Shown here piece after piece: positions 35,433 to 48,343 of a stretch of 64,000 nt of DNA. The stretch's first letter is position 1. Every line of letters starts with the position of its first letter. Position numbers and translations under genes: made by a program. Under the pieces are notes generated by a model. It made no database searches. It saw nothing but the letters and a program-made list of their open reading frames with translations, and was not told where the DNA came from. The DNA comes from Haematobia irritans (Eukaryota > Arthropoda > Insecta > Diptera > Muscidae), in assembly GCF_050003625.1 (NCBI RefSeq), contig NC_134398.1, forward strand, positions 78,834,003 to 78,898,002, read 5' to 3'.

Positions 35433-35760
35433 CATCGGATGATAGATATTTATCGTAGAACTAGCGGCGATTCAAGTTTGCTCTCGAAACGACAACATGC
35501 ATACTCGAAGGGCAGGTCTACTGAGACCGCATTGCATGAAGTAGTCAGCTTTATTGAAAGCTCACTATCGTTCAATGAATACACAATCGTGGCGTTTCTA
35601 GACATCGAAGAGGCATTCAATAACGTCCATCCGAGCTCGATATTAAATGGACTGGCAAATCTGAATGTTGATCCAGGTATACTTAGGTTGTTAGACGGAC
35701 TTCTAATGAAGAGACGTATTTCAGCCACACTAGGACAAGCAAACATACAAAGGCTTGTCA
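35433..35760 (+). pseudogene. LINE copy 2, reverse transcriptase fragment
   Basis: Plus-strand frame MIDIYRRTSGDSSLLSKR, QHAYSKGRSTETALHEVV and VAFLDIEEAFNNVHPSS (RT motif A, catalytic D in FLDIE). It is colinear with 61195-61495 of the large LINE, and homology ends where that copy reads RYVNRGTPQG. It is 5' and 3' truncated and joined directly to an inverted 3' end. Confidence 0.8.
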
Positions 35761-37190
35761 TACGATGAAAGTACTCCATTTTTGGATCCTTTGCAATGCT
35801 ATAGACGTTGTGCCTTGGAAGTTCATTTGGATGAAGAAATTAAAAAAACTAAAAAAAAAAATTATTTTTCAATATCACTTTTTTCATCAGTAGTTTTTGC
35901 TACACTTTTATTTTTTTATTATCTAATATTTACAAATTGAAAACCTTCTTCGCTTCCACCGGGGGTTTAACCTGGGTCTGTTGGAACCACAACAGAACGC
36001 CTTATCACACTCATCCAACACCGCCACTGAACACTGTGCTTCAAAACGTCTATTCCAAAACGTCTATTTGTGATATGAACCTAGACATGACAACACGGCA
36101 TGACATTCTAACTACTTCCTGAAATGTTCTCTATTATTATGAATGAAAAAATAAAGAACGCTGGTTCAAATCACATCAGCGGCAAATTTTTTATTAAATA
36201 TTTTTCTAAAACAATATTTTTTTATGTTAGACATCGTTTTTTTGGCATATATTTTTGTATAAATATATTTTTTCCATTAAAAATTAACAAAAAATTAAAT
36301 ATGATTAATTTGCAAAACCTTCTCAAAAGAACTTCAATGGAAGTCAAAAAGTCAAACGGCACACGTTGAAATCCCAGCGGTATTTTTATGGTATCAGAAA
36401 AGTTTACATGATGTAACAGAATTTTAATTTTTTTTTTCGAAGAAAAAATTTAAATTTTACTTATGTTATCTACAATGATTTTCAATGGATTTTTTTGGTT
36501 TGTGCTATATCTGGAAGATAATCTCTCATATTAGCCCAATATATTTTTTTGGTGAAATACTCGTATATGAAGTATTCCATTAAAAATTAACAAAAAATTA
36601 AAAATGATTAATTTGCAAAACCTTCTCAAAAGAACTTCAATGGAAGTGAAAAAGTCAAACGGCACAGGTTGAAATCCCAGCGGGATAATTTTTTATTTTT
36701 TTTACATTTTTTATTGATTTTTTTTTTTGCAAAATATACTTGTCCAAAACTTAAATTTTCACTTAAAACGGCCTAACTCCGTACTTTCTAAGACTTGTCC
36801 ACAAAGATTGCATCGGAAGTGGTTATTTCCATTCTTTTACTTGCAGCATACTCTCTACATCTCTCTTTCTAAACACATATATGTTTGTAGGCTATTTCTA
36901 AATTGATATATGTTTACGTTGAAACATATTATATTTACAAAAATGTTATGTCCCACACAGCGTGTTTCATCAAAAACCACTGGATTTGCCAAAAAATAGC
37001 TTAAGAAGCTAAAAAATAGCTAGAAAAAGCTACATTTTTTATATCAAAAGTCACTTTTTTGATTGAAATTTAACAATCTTAAAAACGTTATTTCACTTTA
37101 AATGCATATTAATTTAATTATATTCATTTTACTTCTGTGAGACTGTAACAATATCTAAGTCATATTAGCTCTGTTTGCGTATTCGATACA
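35761..37190. repeat. AT-rich repeats, including a ~105-bp direct repeat; no gene
   Basis: 36275-36380 and 36572-36676 share AACAAAAAATTAAATATGATT-like, TTCTCAAAAGAACTTCAATGG and GGTTGAAATCCCAGCGG words in direct orientation. 36395-36560 recurs at 40655-40855. 36840-36960 is a T2 fragment. The frames at 35937-36369 are composition artefacts. Confidence 0.5.
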
Positions 37191-37199
37191 TTTTGGTTA

Positions 37200-37724
37200 C
37201 TATCACAAATTTTTACTGGAAGTCCTTCGTTTCCACCAAAAAGAGCATTTTTCGAACTAAAAAAGATTTTGTACACTAACGATTTTGGTATAGATTCCGA
37301 GTCAAATTTGAATTTATTCGTTTTTTCAGTTTTTAAATTTCCAAATTCGGACTCGATTTCAAGTAAAAATTATTCTTTGTATCAAGTAAAATACATATTT
37401 AAAATAAAGTGTTGAAAAACATCTATTTTTGAACGCTTTTTTGTTTTTTGGTCAAGATACAAAAACTCCACAAATTTAAAGACTATTTCATTAATTTTAA
37501 GAATTTTTCAGAATTGGCCCTAGCCTAACAAAATTTTCTTTCATGTAAAGATACCTATTTTTGTGTTGAATCATTTACCTATAACGACAAAACGAATTTT
37601 TCGACTTTTGTACAAGGGAAACAGTTTATATAAGAAAAATTCACAAATCGTATTTTAAGCAAAATTCGCGTTCGTTTTTTAAGGACATGAAATCTTTGGC
37701 CCCACGACAATATTTTTTTCAGTG
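37200..37724 (-). mobile_element. T3 MITE-like repeat, copy 2
   Basis: On the minus strand it starts CACTGAAAAAAATATTGTCG and continues GGGGCCAAAGATTTCATG, as at 3015. The left boundary is not sharp. Confidence 0.5.
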
Positions 37725-38289
37725 TACAAAGCAAATCACATCTACTATTTTAACTTAGTAATAACATAATAACTTGAGAATATTATAATAACATAAAATG
37801 GACACCATAAACGAGTCAAATGCTATATTCCTAATAATTTACTGACAGTTCATATAAGGAATTTGTATGGTAAAAGTAGATTTAAAGTTTACGTTAACTT
37901 TTATGAATATGAGGAAAAAACTTTACAAAAAGGTGTATTTGCTGCAAAAATGCGTCGCATAATGGCGGGAATCATTTTTAATGTTTCAATTGAGCTTTGA
38001 AATATGTGGAAAACCTTATTCTGGCAGCAAGGCTTCGATAAAAACGCCGTTTTATCCATATTTCACTAGAAATATGTCGAAAATTAAAAAAGCTAAAATG
38101 CATTTTTTCTCCGATAAACGACTTCAAAAAAACCAAATCTAGCGCGAAAATAGCTAAATTAGCAACGTTGCCCACACATAATATGTTCTTACTTATTAAC
38201 ATATATGATCCAAACATGTTATGCTAGTTTAGGAACATTATATGCTTGCACTTAAAAATTATGCCTTAAAATTTGACACTGGAGTAGCG

Positions 38290-39589
38290 TGGGTTAATAA
38301 ATAAGAGTAACATATTATGGCCAAATTTTGGGAAATCGAGCAATGTATATATATGGGAGCTATATCTAAATCTGAACCGATTTGGATAATATTTTTCAGG
38401 TTTAGTTGGTATCACAAAAGGTTACTGTGTGCTAAATTTTGAGTAAGATCGGTGAATAAATAAGGGTTTTATGGTCAAATTTGGGAAAATCGGGCGATAC
38501 ATAAATATGGGAGCTATATCTAAAGCTATATATATATGTACAAAATTTCATCAAAATCGGTTACACCCTCAAAAAAAATCGCTTCTTTAACATATGTTCC
38601 AAACATATTTTGCAGGAAGCACATATATTATTGGTTACTGCCGAAACATTAATATGTTTGTTTTATGTGAACATATTATATGTTTGGAAGCATTTTGAGC
38701 CCAAAAATATCATATGCTTGGAAGAATTTTTCCCAAAGACGATTGTGCTCATTGCCTAACATACTCGTAATTTTCACTTTCACGAAATATTTTAGTTCTT
38801 GGCACCTTTTTCTGTAATACAAATAATGTTGAAGAAATTATTCACTTTTATAATTTTTTTTAAATTTTACTTTCAAGGCGAAAACATATGCTGTTTGTTT
38901 TTCAAATGTCTATTCTCCTGGTTCCGAATGTCTATTCTCTTTATTCAAATTAAATAATATTTAGACTTAAGCATATCAAATTTTTGGCCTTATCATAAAA
39001 CAGTTTTCCGCAACAACATACAAGCGGTTTCACAGAAATTGTTCTCTTTTGATTCTTTCGCTGTGTTATGTTATCTTTTGTCAACTCTTCCGGTTTCCAT
39101 CTCTATATCTTTCTCTATACTCTCTCTCTGTCGCTTTGAATAAAATATCACAACATATGTATGTTTAGTTGAAATTTGTAAATGTATATATGTTTGCATT
39201 CACGCATATGATTTTTATGAAACATTCATGCCCCAAACATAATATATTCTAACATATTAATATAGATGTCCCAAACATTTAGTGTTACTTTAGGAACATT
39301 ACATGTTTGCACTTAAATATATTGTGTTTTAAAATTGTGCCCGAAACACATTTTGTTTATATCGGAACATATGAAAAACATATTTTTCTAACAGTGTAAT
39401 AATTGCGACCGGAATCCTGTGAACAACAAATACATGGACAGAAGAACACCAAGGGCTAGATCGACTCAGGATGTTATTCTGAGTCGATCGGTATATATTT
39501 TATGGGGTCTAGAATCAATATTTCTGATAGGCACATTGTTTGGCTGATCATAGTTATTATACCCTGACCACTATGTGGTTTTGGGTATA
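38290..39589 (-). mobile_element. DINE-1-like element, family C, split by T2
   Basis: The 5' end at 39589 (minus strand) reads TATACCCAAAACCACATAG and closes with CAGGGTATAATAAC. Block A has TATATACCGATCGACTC-type sequence. Interior units, GGGAGCTATATCTAAATCTG and GGTTACTGTGTGC, lie at 38330-38560. The element is interrupted at a TA by T2 (38564-39396). A separate family-C-like 3' end is seen at 39925-39976. Confidence 0.6.
38564..39396 (+). mobile_element. Complete T2 element inside DINE-C
   Basis: 833 bp between TA duplications (38562-38563, 39397-39398). Left end is CACCCTCAAAAAAAATCGC; the right end read inward is CACTGTTAGAAAAATATG; both lead into CATATGTTCC. It carries ~110 bp of T1 core (38775-38885) with both tRNA-like modules deleted. 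Confidence 0.75.
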
Positions 39590-41841
39590 AAAACGATCCC
39601 AATTCCAAAATTAAGGGTTCTTTTTCAACGTAAAACCGTATAAAGTTCAACAATTCTCAATCAAATTCGGAAAAATTCTGGCATGAATTTTGAGGGAGGT
39701 CCACCAAATTCCTTCATTACTTTCGCTACTCTTTTCAAATGTTGAATTTTTTGATAAATTGTTTATTAAATGTTTTGGGGTTTTTGAAAAAATCTAGAAA
39801 AAAATTTTTTTCGTAATATTTGGGTGAAGATTCATAAATTACCTGGCAACACTGGTGTATGGAAATATAAATGTTTTTATATAGATCCAAAGAAGGACTT
39901 TAGATGGTATCGAAAATATTGGTGCAGGGTATAAGATATTCTGCCATGTTCGGCTTTAGACTTTTCTTACTTGTTTTAAATCGATTTCGAAACATTTCAT
40001 CCTAGTGCACCTACTTTTCAAAATGATTCTCTCAAATATCTAATATCCTTTATGAAAACACCACATCCTAGATTTTCTAAACGAATACACAAACCCTAAA
40101 TAAACAAATGTTTGCCGAGATATGGCCGGAGCTAAGAGGAAGCAGCAATGCAAATCCTGTGATATTGCAACCAGCCACTAATGAAAGCGTATAATAAATG
40201 AAGTTTTATGAAGCAAAACAACAACTTTTTATTCTTCTTTATAGTTTTAAAGTTAGTTTATATAAAAAAAAAAAAACAATTGAGAACTATTTCTAAAGGA
40301 CTTCTCGGCAGGACTAAATGAAGAAATGGAGTAAACTTTTCTTCGTAATTTCCACCATGCAAGTCCTGAGATAAAAATTTAATCTCTTTAACTCGGAACG
40401 TGTTCCCAGACGAATTTTCTTTCTGTTGCTCATTCTGTACACAGCAATCAACGGCTACAATAATTCCACATAGAATACTTCGAAATGAGGACACATTCAA
40501 TACGACCAAATTTGCTTGACCAATGAATTGAATGCCACAAAAATTGCAAAACAAAATACGTGCTCAAATTTATGGTCGGGTAAACAAATATTATTTCGAT
40601 ATTGACCAACTAACACGAAAATAAAAACTGTGCGAAAATATCAAAAGAGACAAATTTTTATGGTATCAGAAAAGTTTATATGATGTAACAGAATTTTAAT
40701 TTATTTTTTTTTTTTTCGGAGAAAAAATTTAAATTTTACTTATGTTATCCACAAAGATTTTCAATGTTTTTTTTGGTTTGTGTTATATCTGGATGATAAT
40801 CTCTCATATTAGCCCAATATATTTTATTGGTGAAATACTCGTATATGAAGTGCATCCTAAATAAAATAAAAAAAAAACATTTGTGTTTTTATCTGTCCGA
40901 GCAGAGTAGTAGAACCTCTCAAGAAGTATTTTGCGCCGCATTACAAAATTTCATATATAGCATTTTCACTTCAAATGAAACTTTTTTCAAATCAAATGAA
41001 ACCTTTTTCAAATCAAATGAATCCTTATACGGACCAAATGTAAACGTTTTCAAATCAAATGGAACATTTTTCAAACCAAACGAAACCTTTTTCATTTCAA
41101 ATGAAACTTTTCAAATCAAATGAAACTATAAAACCAAAAGAATTTTTTCTAATGAATGAATTTTCAATTAGCCCGCTAAATTATTTTCGAATAAATTGTT
41201 ATATTGCTAAAAGCAAAAATATAACGTTTTGTTTAAAATTTGGTTGAACATTATGCATTAATTTCTTACCACTGCTATGAGTATGCCTTATACAAGTTTT
41301 AGTTCTTCTTAAACATAAACTCTTTTTAATTCAATATGCGTAAATGTTATTCATAAATTTAATAGGAACTTTAATTAAATTAAAATCACTATCAGTAAAA
41401 AAATTGTTGTCTAATATTGTTATAGAAAATTTCATACAATCCGAAACTCACAATGGGATTTTGTAACCATTGTATTTGTTCGCCCGAAATTTAACAACAA
41501 AAGAAATTTCATTGAGGTCAGTTGTAAAATAAAGGTTTGGGGACATTTTAAGTCAAATATATATAATAAAATAAATTTATTTTCTATTTTAGCAGAAATA
41601 GATATCACACATCATATAAACACACCCCCCCAAAAAAAAAAAAAAAAAAAACCTTAAAATTCTAGATTTTATTAAAAAAATACGACGGAAAGAAAATAGC
41701 AAATCATATTAGTTAGTCTTAAATTTCGTTGGGGGATAAATAAGCAATTGTTTGTGTATTCCTGTTTTTTTTTTATCGAAAATATTCATATGTTGAATCA
41801 GTCTTAAAGTATGAATTCGAATAAAAAGGTCGTTCGAAAAA
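39590..41841. other. Mixed repeats, no gene
   Basis: 39925-39976 is a DINE-like 3' end (GGTGCAGGGTATAAG, ending TTACTTGTTTT). 40655-40855 repeats 36395-36560. 40965-41130 is a minisatellite of ~21-bp units (CAAATGAAACCTTTTT), which appears inverted at 43103-43182 on the far side of DINE A4. The rest is AT-rich. Confidence 0.5.
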
Positions 41842-43096
41842 AACAAGTATATACGGCCGTAAGTTCGGCCGAATCTTATGTACCCTCCACCATGGATTGC
41901 GTTGAAACTTCTACGAAAGACTGTCCTTCACAATCGAATTATTTGGGTTGTGGTATCTTAAAACTTGTTAACATCGTTTTCTAAATTGTGAGTTAGTCCA
42001 TACGTGGTATATATTAGACAAAAAAGTTATGTATAGTTAAGTCTACAAATAATTACGAATCGATGTGGACTTTCGCACGGTACGTAGAGAGCCAGAATCA
42101 CGTACCAAATTTCAACCAAATCGGATGAATTTTGCTCTTCCAAGGGGATCCGGAGGTCAAATCTGGGGATCGGTTTATATGGGGGCTATATATAATTATG
42201 GACCGATTTTGACAAATTTTTGCATGGGTATTTGAGACCATATACTAACACCACGTATCAAATTTCAACTGAATCAGATGAATTTTGGTCTTCCAAGAGG
42301 CTCCGGAGGTCAAATCTGGTGATCGGTTTATATGGGGGTTATATATAATTATGGACCGATGTGGACTAATTTTTGCATGGTTGTTAGAGACCATATACTA
42401 ACACCATGTACCAAATTTCAGCCAGATCGGATGAAATTTGCTTCTTTTAGAGTCTCCACAAGCCAAATCGGGGGATCGGTATATATGGGGGCTATATATA
42501 ATTATGGACCGATGTGGACCAATTTTTGTATGGTTGTTCGAAACCATATACTCACACCATGCACCAAATTTCAGCCGGAACGGATGACATTTGCTTCTCT
42601 TAGAGGCTCCGCAAGCCAAATCGGGGATCGGTATATATGGGGCCTATATATAATTATGAACCGATGTGGACCAATATTTGCATGGTTATTAGAGATCATA
42701 TGCTGACACCATGTACCAAATTTCAGCCGGATCGGATGAAATTTGCTTCTCTTAGGGGGTAAATTTGGGGGTCCGTTTATTGGATGAAATTTGCTTCTCT
42801 TAGAGGACCAAATTTGGGGGTCCGTTTATATGGGGGCTATACGTAAAAGTGGACCGATATGGCCCATACCATCCGACCTACATCAATAACAACTACTTGT
42901 GGCAAGTTTCAAGTCGATAGCTTGTTTCGTTCGGAAGTTAGCGTAATTTCAACAGACGGACGGACGGACATGCCCAGATCGACTCAGAATTTCCACCCAG
43001 AATATATATACTTTATGGGGTCTTAGAGCAATATTTCGATGTGTTACAAACGGAGTGACAAAGTTAATATACCCCCATCCTATGGTGGAGGGTATA
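41842..43096 (-). mobile_element. DINE-1-like element A4 (family A)
   Basis: Minus orientation; 3' hairpin end near 41842-41880 lacks the usual palindrome centre (GTTCGGCCGAATC). About four to five 153-bp units; (GGAC)n near 42957; 5' TATACCCTCC end at 43096. Near 42750-42830 a unit is partly duplicated (GGATGAAATTTGCTTCTC occurs twice in 70 bp). Confidence 0.85.
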
Positions 43097-43291
43097 AAAA
43101 AATACAAAAGATTCATTTGATTTAAAAAAGTTTCATGTGAAATAAAAAAGGTTTCATTTGATTAGAAAAAGGTTTCATTTGAAGGGCAATTGCTATATTT
43201 TGGAATTAATAGTATTTACACGGGGGGAAAAGTGTGGGTACAAGAAAATTGTGTTTGAAAACTAGTATATTATGTTTGCAATCGATATGTT

Positions 43292-44171
43292 CACGCAAAG
43301 AAAAAAAAACGTTTGGAAAACGTTTAACGGAAACGTTTTTCTTTTGTTAGAGTTTTTTGAATTTCTTCGAACATTTTAAACTTTTATAACAAAAAAATTC
43401 GTTTGTTACAAAATTTTTATATTTTCAATAAAAAAAGTATTTTTGAACCAACAACACAGTCCATTTCGTTTATATCAAGCACTGTTCTTTTCTGACTTTA
43501 AGTTTTTAATAAGACACATTTTACAGTTCATAGTAAAAATTTGATATAGTAGTATGTAATGTAGAACATCTTTTTGGAATCTTCCGAACCTATCTGGAAT
43601 ATATGTAAAAAAAGAAAAAACTTTTTGATGTTCGGTCGAAGCAGGGATCGAACCCAGGACCCTTGGTTTGCAAGGCGGACGTAGCAACCACTGCTCAAAG
43701 GTGCCCAACTAAATGTTTGTTTAATCGATTGTGGGCGCCGCAAGCTGTGCTATATAAATATAACTTATATGGATAATTGTCTATTGGTGACAATAAAAGC
43801 ACGTAGCCCATTGGTTAGTGTGTTAGCTTACAAATTGCATGGTCCGCGGTTAGATTCTCCGTCCAGGCGAAAGGTAAAATTTAAAAAAAAATATAAACTC
43901 AAATAATTTCTTCTACATTGTTTGTATTACAGAAAAAGGTGCTAAGAACTAAAAAACCTCGTGGAAGTGAGAAAGATGTGAAGGAAAATGCAATTAGCCA
44001 GAATAGGTTGTGTTTTTCAGTTAGTCTTTATGAAATTGTCCTGGAAAAGAATACAAGTTTATCACAAAAAGTATACACTTTTCTTCCAAGTGAAATCGAA
44101 ATGCATGTGAGAAACGATCTTTGCTTGTCTAAAATTTCGTTTGGGAGGAAAGAATTATTTGTTTGCGTGTT
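43292..44171 (-). mobile_element. T1 copy 6, both ends present
   Basis: Ends CACGCAAAGAAAAAA and TTTGCGTG. An 8-bp direct repeat GATATGTT flanks the copy (43284-43291 and 44172-44179), a candidate target duplication. Module 2 is on the minus strand (43640-43715) and module 1 on the plus strand (43800-43875, box B altered to GGTTAGATTC). It is ~880 bp with no protein coding. Confidence 0.75.
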
Positions 44172-44294
44172 GATATGTTACAACATAATATGTTTACGTG
44201 AATAAATTTTTTAATACAAAAAATGTTTGGACAGAAGCATATAATTCTTACAACGAATGTCCAAACACGATAATTTTGGGAAAGTCACATTAAA

Positions 44295-46153
44295 AACAAG
44301 TAAATACGGCCGTAAGTTCGGCCAGGCCGAATCTTATGTACCCTCCACCATGGATTACGTAGGAACTTCTACTAAAGGCTGTCATCCACAATCGAATTAC
44401 TTGGGTTGCGATAACACTTGCCGATGGCAAGGTATCGTAAAACTTTTTAACACTGTCTTCTAAATTGTAAGTTAGCCCATACGGGGTATATATTAAACAA
44501 AAAAAGGCCGATTAAATACGTATATAATCTAGTTTGACAAAATTTTCTATAGAAATAAAATTTTGACAAAATTTTCTATAGAAATAAAAACTTGACAAAA
44601 TTTTCTATAGAAATAAAATGTTGACAAAATTTTCTATGGAAGTAAAATGTTGACAAAATTTTCTATAGCAATAAAATTTTGACAAAATTTTCTATAGAAA
44701 TAAAATGTTGACAAAATTTTCTATAGAAATAAAATGTTGACAAAATGTTCTATAGAAATAAAATGTTGACAAAATTGTCTATAGAAATAAAATGTTGACA
44801 AAATTTTCTACAGAAATAAATTTTTTACAAAATTTTCAAAAAAATAAAATTTTTACAAAATTTTCTATGGAAATAAAATGTTGACAAACATTGCTATAGA
44901 AATAAACTTTTTACAAAACTTTCCATAGAAATGAAATTTTGACAAAACTTTCTATAGTAATAAAATTTGACAATTTTTACATGGCTGTTAGAGGCCATAT
45001 ACTAACGAAATGTACCAAATTTCAACCGCATCGGATGACTTTTGCTCCTCCAAGAGGCTCCGGAGGTCAAATCTGGGGATCGGTTTATATGGGAGCTATA
45101 TATAATTATGGACCGATATGGACCAATTTTTGCATGGTTGTTAGAGACCATATACTAACACCACGTACTAAATTTCAATTGGATCGGATGAATTTTGCTC
45201 ATCCAAGAGGCTCCAGAGTTCAAATCTGGGGATCGGTTTATATGGGAGCTATATATAATTATGGACCGATATGGACCAATTTTTGCATGCTTGTTAGAGA
45301 CCGTATACTAACATCAGGTACCCAATTTCAAACGGATCGGATGAATTTTGCCCCTCCAAGAGGCTCCGGAGGTCAAATCTGGGGATCGGTTTATATGGGA
45401 GCTATATATAATTATGGACCGATATGGACCAGTTTTTGCATGGTTGTTAGAGACCATATACTAACGCCACGTACCAAATTTCAATCGGGTAGGAAGAAGT
45501 TTGCTCCTCCAAGAGGCTCCGGAGGTCAAATCTGGGTATCGGTTTATATGGGAGCTATATATATTTATGGACCGATATGGACCAATTTTTGCATGGTTGT
45601 TAGAGACCGTATACTTACATCAGGTACCAAATTTCAACCGGGTCGGATGAATTTTGCCCCTCCAAGAGGCTCCGGAGGTCAAATCTGGGGATCGGTTTAT
45701 ATGGGGGCTATATATAATTATGGACCGATATGGACCAATTTTGCATGGTTGTTAGAGACCGTATACTTAGACCACGTACCAAATTTCAACCGGATCGGAT
45801 GAATTTTGCTGCTCCGGAAGGCTCCGCAAGCCAAATTTGGGGATCGGTTTATATGGGGGCTATACGTAAACGTGGGCCATTTCCAATACCATCCGACCTA
45901 CATCAATAACAACTACTTGTGCCAAGTTTCAAGTCGATAGCTAGTTTCGTTCGTTAGTTAGCGTGATTTCCACAGACGGACGGACAGCCGGACAGACGGA
46001 CAGACGGACGGACGGACGGACATGCTTAGATCGACTCAGAATTTCACCACGACCCAGAATATATATACTTTATGGGGTCTTAGAGCAATATTTCGATGTG
46101 TTACAAACGGAATGACAAAGTTAATATACCCCCATCCTATGGTGGAGGGTATA
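44295..46153 (-). mobile_element. DINE-1-like element A5 (family A, minisatellite subtype)
   Basis: 3' end AACAAGTAAATACGGCCG at 44295; 29-bp minisatellite at 44535-44969; six 153-bp units at about 44970-45880; (GGAC)n at 45970-46020; 5' TATACCCTCC end at 46153. The units keep one frame open for 287 codons (44939-45802), a result of the 153-bp period. Nearly identical to A6. Confidence 0.9.
44535..44969 (+). repeat. 29-bp minisatellite, about 15 units
   Basis: Unit TTGACAAAATTTTCTATAGA plus AATAAAATG. Point variants and one short unit are shared in order with 46886-47319. Element A2 has a single unit at the homologous place (about 7500-7530). Confidence 0.85.
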
Positions 46154-46645
46154 AAAATAGAAATAATACTTACCGCGGAAAAATATAAATTTACGACATT
46201 TGAAACATACATTTTATGTTTTCAGTAAAATTAAACTTAATACCCAGTTTTTTAACCTATTCGAATTAGAAATTATTATTTCCAATTTAGTGGTTGTGGT
46301 TGTCACCAATAAATAGTTCTTGTTTAATAGGCACAGAAAACTGTTATTTTTGATTTCGAAGATAATAAGCTACAATATGCATTATTCCCCTATATTTATT
46401 ATTAGCGTCGTCTTTGCATCTAACCTGGAAATTACGTACAAAATCTAGAAGTGATTGGAAAATCAAAATTATGGGCACAATTTTTTTTCTTGGTTCGTCA
46501 AAACAAATCGGAACGTAGGACGAGTAATTCAAAGTATTCAAACAAAGGAAATTAAAAACCAAAACAGTGTAAAATAAAAAAATACAAAGGGATCTTCATA
46601 AAAATAACGAAAGGGCACTAGTTTTATAGTTGTGACAGTAAAATG
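46154..46645. other. Spacer with T3-like remnants; no gene
   Basis: 46495-46620 matches the reverse complement of 3588-3690 (GGAACGTAGGACGAGTAA, GGGATCTTCATAAAAA). No coding content. Confidence 0.5.
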
Positions 46646-48343
46646 AACAAGTAAATACGGCCGTAAGTTCGGCCAGGCCGAATCTTATGTACCCTCCACC
46701 ATGGATTGCGTAGGAACTTCTACTAAAGGATGTCATCCACAATCGAATTACTTGGGTTGCGATAACACTTGCCGATGGCAAGGTATCGTAAAACTTTTTA
46801 ACACTGTCTTCTAAATTGTAAGTTAGCCCATACGGGGTATATATTAAACAAAAAAGGCCGATTAAATACGTATATAATCTAGTTTGACAAAATTTTCTAT
46901 AGAAATAAAATTTTGACAAAATTTTCTATAGAAATAAAAACTTGACAAAATTTTCTATAGAAATAAAATGTTGACAAAATTTTCTATGGAAGTAAAATGT
47001 TGACAAAATTTTCTATAGCAATAAAATTTTGACAAAATTTTCTATAGAAATAAAATGTTGACAAAATTTTCTATAGAAATAAAATGTTGACAAAATGTTC
47101 TATAGAAATAAAATGTTGCCAAATTGTCTATAGAAATAAAATGTTGACAAAATTTTCTACAGAAATAAATTTTTTACAAAATTTTCTATAGAAATAAAAT
47201 TTTGACAAAATTTTCTATGGAAATAAAATGTTGACAAACATTGCTATAGAAATAAACTTTTTACAAAACTTTCTATAGAAATGAAATTTTGACAAAACTT
47301 TCTATAGTAATAAAATTTGACAATTTTTACATGGCTGTTAGAGGCCATATACTAACGAAATGTACCGATGCGGTTGAACATCGGATGACTTTTGCTCCTC
47401 CAAGAGGTTCCGGAGGTCAAATCTGGGGATCGGTTTATATGGGAGCTATATATAATTATGGACCGATATGGACCAATTTTTGCATGGTTGTTAGAGACCA
47501 TATACTAACACCACGTACTAAATTTCAATTGGATCGGATGAATTTTGCTCATCCAAGAGGCTCCAGAGTTCAAATCTGGGGATCGGTTTATATGGGAACT
47601 ATATATAATTATGGACCGATATGGACCAATTTTTGCATGCTTGTTAGAGACCGTATACTAACATCAGGTACCCAATTTCAAACGGATCGGATGAATTTTG
47701 CCCCTCCAAGAGGCTCCGGAGGTCAAATCTGGGGATCGGTTTATATGGGAGCTATATATAATTATGGACCGATATGGACCAGTTTTTGCATGGTTGTTAG
47801 AGACCATATACTAACGCCACGTACCAAATTTCAATCGGGTAGGAAGAAGTTTGCCCCTCCAAGAGGCTCCGGAGGTAAAATCTGGGGATCGGTTTATATG
47901 GGGGCTATATATAATTATGGGCCGATATGGACCAATTTTTGCATGGTTGTTAGAGACCGTATACTTAGACCACGTACCAAATTTCAACCGGATCGGATGA
48001 ATTTTGCTGCTCCGGAAGGCTCCGCATGCCAAATTTGGGGATCGGTTTATATGGGGGCTATACGTAAACGTGGGCCATTTTCAATACCATCCGACCTACA
48101 TCAATAACAACTACTTGTGCCAAGTTTCAAGTCGATAGCTAGTTTCGTTCGTTAGTTAGCGTGATTTCCACAGACGGACGGACAGCCGGACAGACGGACG
48201 GACGGACGGACATGCTTAGATCGACTCAGAATTTCACCACGACCCAGAATATATATACTTTATGGGGTCTTAGAGCAATATTTCGATGTGTTACAAACGG
48301 AATGACAAAGTTAATATACCCCCATCCTATGGTGGAGGGTATA
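46646..48343 (-). mobile_element. DINE-1-like element A6 (near-identical to A5)
   Basis: Colinear with A5 at an offset of ~2.35 kb. It has one 153-bp unit fewer, and a 12-base inverted patch at 47367-47378. The minisatellite is at 46886-47319. The flanks differ from those of A5, so a simple tandem duplication of the locus is not obvious. Confidence 0.9.
46886..47319 (+). repeat. 29-bp minisatellite in A6
   Basis: Same unit order as 44535-44969, with a few differences: one unit reads TTGCCAAATTGTC, and the A5 unit CAAAATTTTCAAAAAAATAA is intact here. Confidence 0.85.

Noticed and set aside
40965..41130. Repeat-containing coding region (FKSNETFFKSNE frame)
   Set aside because: A ~21-bp minisatellite in frame by length alone; it recurs inverted at 43103-43182 without a gene.
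44939..45802. 287-codon open frame with 51-residue repeats (also 47289-48107, 12575-13524, 31879-32274 and similar)
   Set aside because: These lie in DINE arrays whose 153-bp period is a multiple of three; the opposite strand is also open, and unit gains and losses keep frame by chance. No protein family or start context supports them.
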